From NCBI RefSeq assembly GCF_905212195.1, contig NZ_CAJMDQ010000070.1, positions 1 to 13,489 on the forward strand: 13,489 bases of DNA. The letters run 5' to 3'. Origin of the DNA: an uncultured Anaerotignum sp. GTDB taxonomy: Bacteria > Bacillota > Clostridia > Lachnospirales > Anaerotignaceae. Shown here one piece after another: positions 6,051-12,214 of the stretch; position 1 is the stretch's first letter, and the number at the start of each line of letters is the position of its first letter. The notes under the pieces were generated by a model, which saw nothing but the letters and a program-made list of their open reading frames with translations, was not told where the DNA came from and searched no databases. Made by a program: the position numbers and the translations under genes.

Positions 6051-7847
6051 TTGAAACATACCTTACCAAAGCGGTCTGATGTTGCCGCCGCAGATAAATG
6101 GCACATCGAAGACTATTATGAAAATGATTCCCTCTGGGAAGAAGCTTATACCATGCTCATGGAAGAAATTCCAGAATTAGCTGCTTACAGCGGTCATCTG
6201 GGTGAAAGCGCAGCCACACTTTTGGCATGCCTGGAAAAGAATCAGGAACTTTCCCTGATTCTGGATCAGGTTTATACCTATGCCAACATGCGTATGCATG
6301 AAGACAGCGCCAATGCTTTCTATCAGGGTATGGCTTCCAGAGCAGAAATGCTCCTGATTCGTTATTCCGACGCCATTTCCTTCCTGACACCGGAAATCCT
6401 TTCCCTGCCGGAAGATGTGCTGGCGGATTTCCGTATGGAACGGGCGGAAGATTTCCATCTCTACGACCATTTCTTTGACAATCTCCTGCGTCAGAAAGCC
6501 CACACCCTTTCTCCTGCTGAAGAAAGCCTGCTGGCAAAAACAGCGGAACTGGGCGGCGCACCCCAGAACATTTTCACCATGCTCAATGATGCGGATATGC
6601 GTTTTGGGGACATCACCGACGCCGATGGGGACAAAGTGCCTCTGACCAAAGGCAGATATGTGACATTCCTCGAAAGCAGTGACCGCCGCGTCCGCAAAGA
6701 AGCCTTCCAGGCATTATATGCTGCTTATCTGAAACAGAAAAACACACTGGCGGCAACTTACGCTGCTTCCGTGAAAAGCGACGTATTCTTCGCTTCCGCC
6801 AGAAAGTACGACTCTGCCAGAGCCATGGCATTATATGACGACAATATTCCTCTTTCTGTTTATGATAACCTCATCGAAACCGTTCATGCCAACCTGCATC
6901 TGATGCATCGCTATGTTGCCCTCAGAAAAAAACTGCTGGGACTGGACGAAGTCCACATGTACGACCTGTACGCTCCCTTGGTGGATGATGTGGACGCAAA
7001 AATCACTTTTGAAGAAGCAAAAGAAACCGTAGAAAAAGCCCTTGCTGTCATGGGCAAAGAATACACCGACGCCCTCCACTACGGCATGAACGCCGGCTGG
7101 ATTGACGTTTACGAAAACGAAGGCAAACGCAGCGGTGCTTATTCTTGGGGCAGCTACGGCGTACACCCCTACGTGCTTCTGAACCACAATGACACCGTCA
7201 ACAGCATGTTCACACTGGCACACGAAATGGGGCACGCTCTTCACAGCTATTTCACATGGGAAAAACAGCCTTATCTTTACAGCGGCCATAAAATCTTCGT
7301 AGCAGAAGTGGCTTCCACCTGCAACGAAGCCCTCCTCATGGAATATCTGCTGAAAACCACCGAGGATAAAAACATGCGGAAATATCTGGTGAACTACTTC
7401 TTAGAGCAGTTCCGCGGCACCCTGTTCCGTCAGACCATGTTTGCGGAATTTGAAAAGATTACTCACGAAATGGCAGAAAAAGGCGAACCTTTGACATGGG
7501 AAGGCATGAACAAAATTTATCATGACCTGAACCGCCAGTATTTCGGTGATGACATCGTCATTGATGAAGAAATCGACATTGAATGGGCAAGAATCCCCCA
7601 TTTCTATAACGCTTTCTATGTATATCAGTATGCGACAGGCTACAGCGCAGCCATTGCCCTTTCCAGAAAAATCCTTTCTGAAGGTCAGCCTGCTGTGGAC
7701 GCATATCTGGACTTCCTTTCCAAAGGCGACAGCGAATATTCCATTGACCTGCTGAAAGGCGCAGGCGTGGATATGTCTAAAAAAGACGCTGTGGAAAACG
7801 CTATGGCTGTTTTCGAAAGCCTGCTGGATGAAATGGAAAAATTCTGA
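6051..7847 (+). CDS. pepF: oligoendopeptidase F (M3B zinc metallopeptidase)
   Basis: A cytoplasmic zinc peptidase that cleaves short oligopeptides, in peptide recycling or nutrition. The 598 residues match the family length. The catalytic site is intact: H391-E392-M393-G394-H395 (within AHEMGHALHSYF) with the third zinc ligand Glu419 in FVAEVASTCNEA, and the conserved tyrosine-rich segment HFYNAFYVYQYATGYSAA near the C-terminus. The N-terminal LPKRSDV motif is where PepF proteins usually begin. I accept the TTG at 6051 as the start. It follows AGAAAGG by 10 bases and puts that motif right at the N-terminus; the nearby ATG at 6041 is out of frame. Tandem stops TGA-TAA end the gene, then a strong terminator. 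The gene is monocistronic, and no signal peptide is seen. Confidence 0.96.
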   Translation: MKHTLPKRSDVAAADKWHIEDYYENDSLWEEAYTMLMEEIPELAAYSGHLGESAATLLACLEKNQELSLILDQVYTYANMRMHEDSANAFYQGMASRAEMLLIRYSDAISFLTPEILSLPEDVLADFRMERAEDFHLYDHFFDNLLRQKAHTLSPAEESLLAKTAELGGAPQNIFTMLNDADMRFGDITDADGDKVPLTKGRYVTFLESSDRRVRKEAFQALYAAYLKQKNTLAATYAASVKSDVFFASARKYDSARAMALYDDNIPLSVYDNLIETVHANLHLMHRYVALRKKLLGLDEVHMYDLYAPLVDDVDAKITFEEAKETVEKALAVMGKEYTDALHYGMNAGWIDVYENEGKRSGAYSWGSYGVHPYVLLNHNDTVNSMFTLAHEMGHALHSYFTWEKQPYLYSGHKIFVAEVASTCNEALLMEYLLKTTEDKNMRKYLVNYFLEQFRGTLFRQTMFAEFEKITHEMAEKGEPLTWEGMNKIYHDLNRQYFGDDIVIDEEIDIEWARIPHFYNAFYVYQYATGYSAAIALSRKILSEGQPAVDAYLDFLSKGDSEYSIDLLKGAGVDMSKKDAVENAMAVFESLLDEMEKF

Positions 7848-7863
7848 TAAACCCACCATAAAC

Positions 7864-7905
7864 AAAAAAGGTACAAATCCTCACCATAGGATTGTACCTT
7901 TTTTT
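7864..7905 (+). terminator. Rho-independent terminator of pepF
   Basis: Stem ggtacaa(a)tcc / ggattgtacc (7870-7880, 7889-7898), ten pairs with one bulged A and an 8-base loop, followed by seven T (7899-7905). It begins 22 bases after the pepF stop codon. An A-run on the left makes it potentially bidirectional, though no minus-strand gene needs it. Confidence 0.9.
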
Positions 7906-7937
7906 GTGCACAAATGCAGTTTTGCATATCTCCACAC

Positions 7938-7974
7938 TGTTGTATTGATTTTAATACAACACAAATGTTATACT
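7938..7974 (+). promoter_or_regulatory. promoter of the stalk-domain gene with overlapping palindromic operator
   Basis: TTGATT (7945-7950), an 18-base spacer and TATACT (7969-7974) make a sigma-A promoter 50 bases before the start codon at 8024. Overlapping the -35 is a perfect inverted repeat, left arm TGTTGTATT (7938-7946), 6-base centre, right arm AATACAACA (7953-7961). It has no following T-run and lies upstream of the transcript start, so it reads as a dimeric repressor operator, not an RNA hairpin. It does not match the GlnR/TnrA, Rex, CcpA or Fur consensus. The cognate regulator is unknown and not in the window. Confidence 0.6.
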
Positions 7975-8023
7975 GATGAAGCAAGTTATGTACAATTGTA
8001 ACAAGGAAAAGGAGGGCGTTTTT

Positions 8024-8956
8024 ATGAAAAAACAACTCAGAACCATCTTGGCGGCGCTGGCTATCTCTTCTATGATGGCAACCACCGCTTTCGGGGCAGA
8101 GATGGTTTATCTCAATGGCTATGAGGGTTGGGAACCCAACGACGCTATCACAGCCGCCAACCAGGTCAGCGTCACCAGTGTGACCAAAACCGACAGCACC
8201 ACATTTCCCAATCTGGGCACCACATATTATTGTGCACTGCCTGTCATCATCACTGCCGAAGATAATCTGCTGGTATTCCAGGTAGCGGAAGCCACCCAGA
8301 GCGGCAGTAACTTTATGGAAGGCGATATTCTGATGCCCAATGGCTACACAGAAAGCACCTATCCTCCTGCCGACGGCGTTTATCCCAAAGGCATGTCCTT
8401 CACACTGACAAAACCCGGCATCTATGTGGTGCGTGCTGGCTACGGTTTCCCCAGCGGCGGTGTGGAAAGCGTTCTGTTTGTAGGGGATGTGGATGTGCAG
8501 ACACCACAGCAGCAGACAAAACCCCCTGTGACTACACCAACTACCACAACAGCCAAATTTGCCAAAACCAGTGTCATTCTCAATGAAGACATCACAACCT
8601 TCAGCGGCTATAACATCAACGGCAACAACTATGTAAAACTTCGCGACTTTGCCCAGACATTGTCCAACACCTCCTGCCGCTTCGATGTTTCCTGGGACGC
8701 GGCAAATCAGAACATCAACCTCATCACCAAAACAAAATACTCTGGCCCCGCAACGGCTCCTGCCGCCAGCGGCAGTGACCAGACAGCTTACGTCTACAAC
8801 AAAGGCCTGCTGGTAGATGGCTATATCAACGAAGTGGATGCTTATACCATCAACGACAATACCTACTTCAAACTGCGTGATCTGGCGACTCTGGTAGACG
8901 CATATGTTTACTATGACTCAGGCAGCAAAGAAATCTACGTTGTGACAGAAATGTAA
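8024..8956 (+). CDS. secreted stalk-domain protein (copper amine oxidase N-like)
   Basis: A protein of 310 residues. The first 25 form a Sec signal peptide (MKKQLR, hydrophobic LAALAISSMMA, then TTAFGAE), with no lipobox. Residues about 26-165 are a domain I do not recognise. A Pro/Thr/Gln linker (PQQQTKPPVTTPTTTT, about 168-185) follows, then two copies of the copper amine oxidase N-terminal-like stalk domain, marked by VKLRDFAQTL with FDVSWDAANQNINLIT, and by FKLRDLATLVD with YYDSGSKEIYVVTE at the very end. In clostridia such domains mostly attach secreted proteins to the cell surface and carry no enzyme activity. I start at the ATG at 8024, 7 bases after AAGGAGGG; the in-frame ATG at 7976 would precede the ribosome site and bury the signal peptide. 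Monocistronic. Confidence 0.85.
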   Translation: MKKQLRTILAALAISSMMATTAFGAEMVYLNGYEGWEPNDAITAANQVSVTSVTKTDSTTFPNLGTTYYCALPVIITAEDNLLVFQVAEATQSGSNFMEGDILMPNGYTESTYPPADGVYPKGMSFTLTKPGIYVVRAGYGFPSGGVESVLFVGDVDVQTPQQQTKPPVTTPTTTTAKFAKTSVILNEDITTFSGYNINGNNYVKLRDFAQTLSNTSCRFDVSWDAANQNINLITKTKYSGPATAPAASGSDQTAYVYNKGLLVDGYINEVDAYTINDNTYFKLRDLATLVDAYVYYDSGSKEIYVVTEM

Positions 8957-8958
8957 AT

Positions 8959-9000
8959 AAAAAATTCCGTCTGCTTTTCAAAAGCAGGCGGAATTTTTTT
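8959..9000. terminator. bidirectional terminator between convergent genes
   Basis: Stem AATTCCG-T-CTGCTTT / AAAGCAG-G-CGGAATT (8963-8977, 8981-8995), fifteen pairs including one wobble, with a 3-base loop. A T-run to 9000 serves the plus-strand stalk-domain gene, and an A-run 8959-8964 gives a T-run on the minus strand for the operon ending at 9003. One hairpin therefore ends both convergent transcripts. Confidence 0.9.
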
Positions 9001-9002
9001 GT

Positions 9003-9722
9003 TCATAGGAGAAATAATCCCTTTGCTTCCACTATTTTTTTCAGAAGATCAAGAGCAGCCCTATTTTCTTCTGTGATTTTTTTCAAAGTAACTATGAGAT
9101 ATACATCGTCCCGAAAATAGTGAAATGCCATATCCAGAGAGGCAAACCAGAACGTCATTTCTCCATAAGTCTTTTGAAATACCCTGTCTGCAAATTCCTC
9201 CAGATCATCAATAGATTCCAGTGGAAATTCCATCAGATACCCATCCTGCTCCGGTGTTTTTTCCAAAAAATCCTCGTCATCGGGCAAGGTCATGCCGCTG
9301 ACAAAAATACTTTCCAGCGGATGATAGCACATAAAATGCAAAATGATTTCTGTCCATTTTTCACAAAGCTTTCGGAACCGCTCCGGCTTTGCATAATGTT
9401 TTTCCATCAGGGCAATGCCCTCATTCTCCCCATACTGAAGCCCTCCCGGAACAACATCAATGACATATCCTTTTGCGTTATCTTCCGCAGCAAAAGAAAG
9501 CAATTTTTCCATATCATCGTCAAAACGCCGCAGTGCAAATCCCTTGAATCCAAGGTTTTCAAAAATCTTTTTCATCTCTTCATGGCTCAATACCAATTCA
9601 TATTCCCCCTGTTTCTCCAAAATACTTTTCTGCCCCATCAGAATGCTTTCAGTATAAAATTTCCGTTTTTGGCAGTCAATGATTTCATGAGAAATACGCT
9701 TGGGGAATGAAAATCTTTCCAT
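9003..9722 (-). CDS. hypothetical protein, third gene of the ECF sigma operon
   Basis: A protein of 239 residues that I do not recognise. It is soluble, with no signal peptide, membrane helix or cysteine pair. It is mixed alpha/beta in appearance and acidic, with many aromatic residues (HFMCYHPLESIFVSG, EMTFWFASLDMAFHYF). The C-terminal RDDVYLIVTLKKITEENRAA ends in a helix-like LLKKIVEAKGLFLL. The ATG lies only 3 bases after the stop of the anti-sigma gene and has just a weak ribosome site inside that gene, so translation is probably coupled to it. The position suggests a role in, or control by, the ECF regulon, but the sequence itself shows no function. A bidirectional terminator follows directly. 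Confidence 0.75.
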   Translation of the reverse strand: MERFSFPKRISHEIIDCQKRKFYTESILMGQKSILEKQGEYELVLSHEEMKKIFENLGFKGFALRRFDDDMEKLLSFAAEDNAKGYVIDVVPGGLQYGENEGIALMEKHYAKPERFRKLCEKWTEIILHFMCYHPLESIFVSGMTLPDDEDFLEKTPEQDGYLMEFPLESIDDLEEFADRVFQKTYGEMTFWFASLDMAFHYFRDDVYLIVTLKKITEENRAALDLLKKIVEAKGLFLL

Positions 9723-9725
9723 ACT

Positions 9726-10379
9726 TTATGGCATCACTTCATCCCTTGTCCAGATCAGTTCCGTCTGTGCTGCCATTTCCGCTTCTTTACCATAAAGGAT
9801 GTCCAGTCCTTTGCTAAACTCACCATAATAAACTTTTGAAATACGCTCTACAGAATCTATCTGATAACGATAGGGTTCTTTCTGTTCCGCATCCTCCAAA
9901 AGAGGCTCAACATAGGCAGACCATGGACTTTGTGTAAAGTATAAGAAAAATTCATCCTCTCCATCATAACCATAAGAGCAGTTAATCTTTTCTTCCCCCG
10001 TATAATACACACAGACCTGCCCGTCCTCTACAGCTACGGAAAAATTCTCCTGCTCATAAGGAATCATCCACTGGGGGAAAGTCAGTGCCATATAGCTTCC
10101 CAAAATAACTACTGCCGTTACCGCAACAGAAATGACTGCGGTACGCATCCTCCCTTTTTTCCACGTTTTCTTCATTTTCTGCAAAAAACTGGTTTCCGCC
10201 GCCGCTACTGTTTCATGGACAGGCAGCACCAATTCTTTGCCCATGTCCTCCGCCGCTTTTTTACATTCTTCACACTCTGCCAGATGTTCCTCCACCAGTT
10301 TTTTTGTGTCCTCACTGACCGCTCCATCCACATATAACGGCAGCAAATCTCCAATGACATTACAGTTGATCTTATTCAT
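9726..10379 (-). CDS. transmembrane zinc-finger anti-sigma factor
   Basis: A protein of 217 residues. The N-terminal cytoplasmic domain carries the anti-sigma zinc-finger (zf-HC2/ZAS) pattern: Cys6, then DLLPLYVDGAVSEDT, and H32-x3-C36-x2-C39 in HLAECEECK. One membrane helix spans about residues 80-101 after a basic KKTWKKGRMR. The remaining 115 residues are an acidic, aromatic-rich extracytoplasmic domain of no recognised family, probably the sensor. It should hold the adjacent sigma factor inactive at the membrane until a signal triggers release, usually by proteolysis or a conformational change in this class. The gene overlaps the 3' end of the sigma gene by 8 bases, consistent with coupled, balanced synthesis. 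Confidence 0.88.
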   Translation of the reverse strand: MNKINCNVIGDLLPLYVDGAVSEDTKKLVEEHLAECEECKKAAEDMGKELVLPVHETVAAAETSFLQKMKKTWKKGRMRTAVISVAVTAVVILGSYMALTFPQWMIPYEQENFSVAVEDGQVCVYYTGEEKINCSYGYDGEDEFFLYFTQSPWSAYVEPLLEDAEQKEPYRYQIDSVERISKVYYGEFSKGLDILYGKEAEMAAQTELIWTRDEVMP

Positions 10380-10860
10380 GTTCCATCTCCTCCATATATG
10401 CCGTCACTTTCTGTTTTGCCCGATAATAAGTCACCCTTGCCCAACTTGCGCTTTTTCCGAAAAGCTGCCCGATTTTCTCGAAAGGCAGTTCCCCAAATAC
10501 CCGCAGGGTAAACACCTCTTTGTATGGCTCGTCCATTTCATGGAGAAATGCATGTACTGCAAAAGCCGTTTCCGCGTCAGTCATTTTCTCCAGAAACAAC
10601 GGTTCCGCCGCCTGTTCCTTTTCTGCTTCCAAGGGCTCCGTTTTTTTCTGTTTCCGACAATAGTCATAATAGGTGTTCTTGCTGATGGCAAAGAGCCATG
10701 GGCGAATATCCCCCTGCCCGTCAAATCGGTCAATGGATTTCAGGGCTTTGAAAAAAGTTTCCTGAGCGATTTCCTCTGCCAGCACACGGTCACCGCACAA
10801 CCCCCAGACATAGAACAGCACATCCCGGAAAAACGCCCGATACACTTGGTCAAAGTCCAT
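10372..10860 (-). CDS. ECF-family RNA polymerase sigma factor
   Basis: A protein of 162 residues, typical for ECF sigma factors, with only regions 2 and 4. Region 2 (about residues 4-73) includes the LAEEIAQETF helix and WLFAISKNTYYDYCRKQKK. Region 4 (about 105-155) includes the helix-turn-helix ELPFEKIGQLFGKSASWARVTYYRAKQKV segment that reads the -35 element. I start at the ATG at 10860, preceded by AAAGGGGG; an upstream in-frame GTG at 10887 would place that ribosome site inside the coding region. It is the first gene of a three-gene unit with its anti-sigma factor and a hypothetical protein. The upstream TGTAAC-N16-CGTGAA suggests it transcribes its own operon. Which ECF group it belongs to cannot be fixed here. 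Confidence 0.93.
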   Translation of the reverse strand: MDFDQVYRAFFRDVLFYVWGLCGDRVLAEEIAQETFFKALKSIDRFDGQGDIRPWLFAISKNTYYDYCRKQKKTEPLEAEKEQAAEPLFLEKMTDAETAFAVHAFLHEMDEPYKEVFTLRVFGELPFEKIGQLFGKSASWARVTYYRAKQKVTAYMEEMEHE

Positions 10861-10882
10861 GTTTTTTCCCCCTTTCACCCAA

Positions 10883-10910
10883 TTCACGCGTCAAAACGAA
10901 AAACGTTACA
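10883..10910 (-). promoter_or_regulatory. candidate autoregulatory ECF promoter
   Basis: Minus-strand TGTAAC (10910-10905), a 16-base spacer and CGTGAA (10888-10883), 23 bases upstream of the sigma start codon. AAC in the -35 and CGT in the -10 at 16 bases are the hallmark of ECF promoters. Upstream (10911-10940) is a block of A- and T-tracts that could act as an UP element. No good sigma-A pair is visible in this stretch. That the operon's own sigma factor reads it is inferred. Confidence 0.6.
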
Positions 10911-10967
10911 GCATTTCAAAAATTTTTTCAATGAAAAAAAGCCGGAAGTTTAGGAGCATCTTCATAA

Positions 10968-11018
10968 GAAAACAAAGAAAGCTGAAATCCTTTTCATACA
11001 GAGGATTCCAGCTTTCTT
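10968..11018 (-). terminator. terminator downstream of the Imm-5-like gene
   Basis: Stem aagaaagctg (10975-10984) with cagctttctt (11009-11018), ten pairs. After one mismatch it continues with aatcc/ggatt (10986-10990, 11003-11007), closing a 12-base loop. On the minus strand it is followed by TGTTTTCTTATG, an imperfect T-rich stretch. It lies 72 bases beyond the stop at 11090 and isolates the ECF operon from transcription from upstream. Confidence 0.65.
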
Positions 11019-11089
11019 ATCTTTACTAAGATTGTATCTGTATGTTTTCTTAGGGGAAAGTTGCTTCTCCGACTTTTTATCATCCTATC

Positions 11090-11602
11090 TCAACAATTCC
11101 ATTGGAGTTTTGCCGCCTGTTCATCCGGTGCAGCCTTTACCTGTTTCAAAGATACCAAAATCTGTTTCAATTCCTTTGTGGCAAGTATATCATAGGTTTC
11201 TTTGGTTTCTGCCGTGCCTGCCTGATGATAAGCCATGGCCGCCGCCCCATAAAAACAGAATCCCAAAGCATTGGTGGGTGTCTGCCATGTGCCGCAGGCG
11301 GTGACAACGGCTCTTGCCGCGGCTTCCCGTACAGGCTCTTTTTCCGCCGCTGACGCTTTTCTCGCTTCTGCAAGGAGCGCCTTCCATTCCTTCAGAGGCA
11401 AATTTCCAGTTATACAATCTTTTGTCTTTTCCAGCAGTTCCGAAAAAAGCGGCGTTTCCGCCACCAAAGGCAGATATTTCTCTGTCACATATGCCATTGC
11501 CCATGTGGTCAGGGTTTCTTTGGACTTTCCTTCCATGCCTTCCATCAGTGAAAGCACTGCCGGTTCCGTAGGACTTCCCAGTGTTTTCCGCAGCTTTGCC
11601 AT
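11090..11602 (-). CDS. Imm-5-like putative immunity protein
   Basis: A protein of 170 residues, all-helical in appearance and soluble. The N-terminus MAKLRKTLGSPTEPAVLSLM, the central AAARAVVTACGTWQTPTNALGFCFYGAAAMAYHQAG and the C-terminal KLQWNC match from memory the family annotated as putative immunity protein (Imm-5-like domain), where the pattern is a similar KLRKxLGS start, an AxxTxHAxTHSLGLxxYGAxAxAY core and an xxWxC end. The core His residues of typical members appear here as Gln/Asn (WQTPTNALGF). No toxin gene (Rhs, LXG, polymorphic toxin) lies nearby, so whether it protects against a toxin is untested. It starts 59 bases after the tspO stop, with GTGAGG before the ATG. Fairly sure of the family, not of the function. 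Confidence 0.7.
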   Translation of the reverse strand: MAKLRKTLGSPTEPAVLSLMEGMEGKSKETLTTWAMAYVTEKYLPLVAETPLFSELLEKTKDCITGNLPLKEWKALLAEARKASAAEKEPVREAAARAVVTACGTWQTPTNALGFCFYGAAAMAYHQAGTAETKETYDILATKELKQILVSLKQVKAAPDEQAAKLQWNC

Positions 11603-11661
11603 ATCCTCGCCTCACTTCTTTTGATTCCTTATGGACATGGTATCATAGCTGCCCCCGTCCT

Positions 11662-12132
11662 TCAATACCCCATAAGACAGATGGAAAGATTCAGATACCC
11701 GGCGAATGTAAGCCACAGCAAATAAGGCACCAGCAGATACCCCGCCCGTTTATCAATGCTTTTAAACTGTTTCCACAGCCGGAACACCAGCACCCAAAGC
11801 AGCACCAGCCACCCAAAAGCCAGCCCGCAGAGCCCCAGTCCAAAAAACAGAATGGGCCAGATTACATTGACGATGAGCTGCACCCAAAAAGCACGGAGTG
11901 CTTCCTGACTGTCCGGGTCATAACTTTTTGCCACCAGACAGGCAGCAATGCCCATGAGGATATACAAAATGGTCCAAACCACCGGAAACACCCATCCCGG
12001 CGGTGACAAAGGCGGTTTTGCCATCTGTTCATAAGCCGCCATGCCGCTGCCGGAAATCATCCCCGCTGCCGCGCCTGCCACCAGCGGCACCAAAATATAA
12101 AACCAGCATTTCTTTTTCCCGTTCTTTTCCAT
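11662..12132 (-). CDS. tspO: TspO/MBR family membrane protein
   Basis: A protein of 156 residues with five predicted membrane helices, the family's usual size and topology. Diagnostic motifs are K39-P-P-L-S-P-P-G-W47-V-F-P-x-V-W53 at the start of helix 2 and PYLLWLTFAGYLNLSI in helix 5. TspO proteins bind tetrapyrroles such as protoporphyrin IX and are linked to stress responses and porphyrin handling; the role in anaerobic Firmicutes is not clear. AGGGGG lies 7 bases before the ATG. The gene is divergent from the vWA gene across 82 bases and is followed on the same strand by the Imm-5-like gene. A TATGAT (a possible -10) sits upstream, but I see no good -35. Confidence 0.93.
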   Translation of the reverse strand: MEKNGKKKCWFYILVPLVAGAAAGMISGSGMAAYEQMAKPPLSPPGWVFPVVWTILYILMGIAACLVAKSYDPDSQEALRAFWVQLIVNVIWPILFFGLGLCGLAFGWLVLLWVLVFRLWKQFKSIDKRAGYLLVPYLLWLTFAGYLNLSICLMGY

Positions 12133-12214
12133 ATTTGCGCCCCCTTCGTGTCAAAACATCCTCCTGCCGCATATCATAAAGCAAGTACAAAACTTTACAG
12201 GAGGCATTTTCATT

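Noticed and set aside
7938..7961. Palindrome read as a GlnR/TnrA, Rex or Fur box
   Set aside because: The spacing and conserved bases do not match TGTNA-N7-TNACA, TTGTGAA-N4-TTCACAA or the Fur box, so no regulator is named.
7976..8023. Upstream start (ATG at 7976) for the stalk-domain protein
   Set aside because: It would place the AAGGAGGG ribosome site inside the coding region, start at the expected transcript start itself, and push the signal peptide 16 residues inwards.
10861..10887. Upstream GTG start for the sigma factor at 10887
   Set aside because: It overlaps the candidate -10 element and has the ribosome site AAAGGGGG inside it; the ATG at 10860 fits better.
10132..10953. 273-codon plus-strand open frame
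   Set aside because: Antisense across both the sigma and anti-sigma genes, with no ribosome site or recognisable domain.
11603..11661. Separate promoter for the Imm-5-like gene (TATGAT on the minus strand)
   Set aside because: No acceptable -35 element at 16-18 bases. Read-through from tspO is at least as likely.
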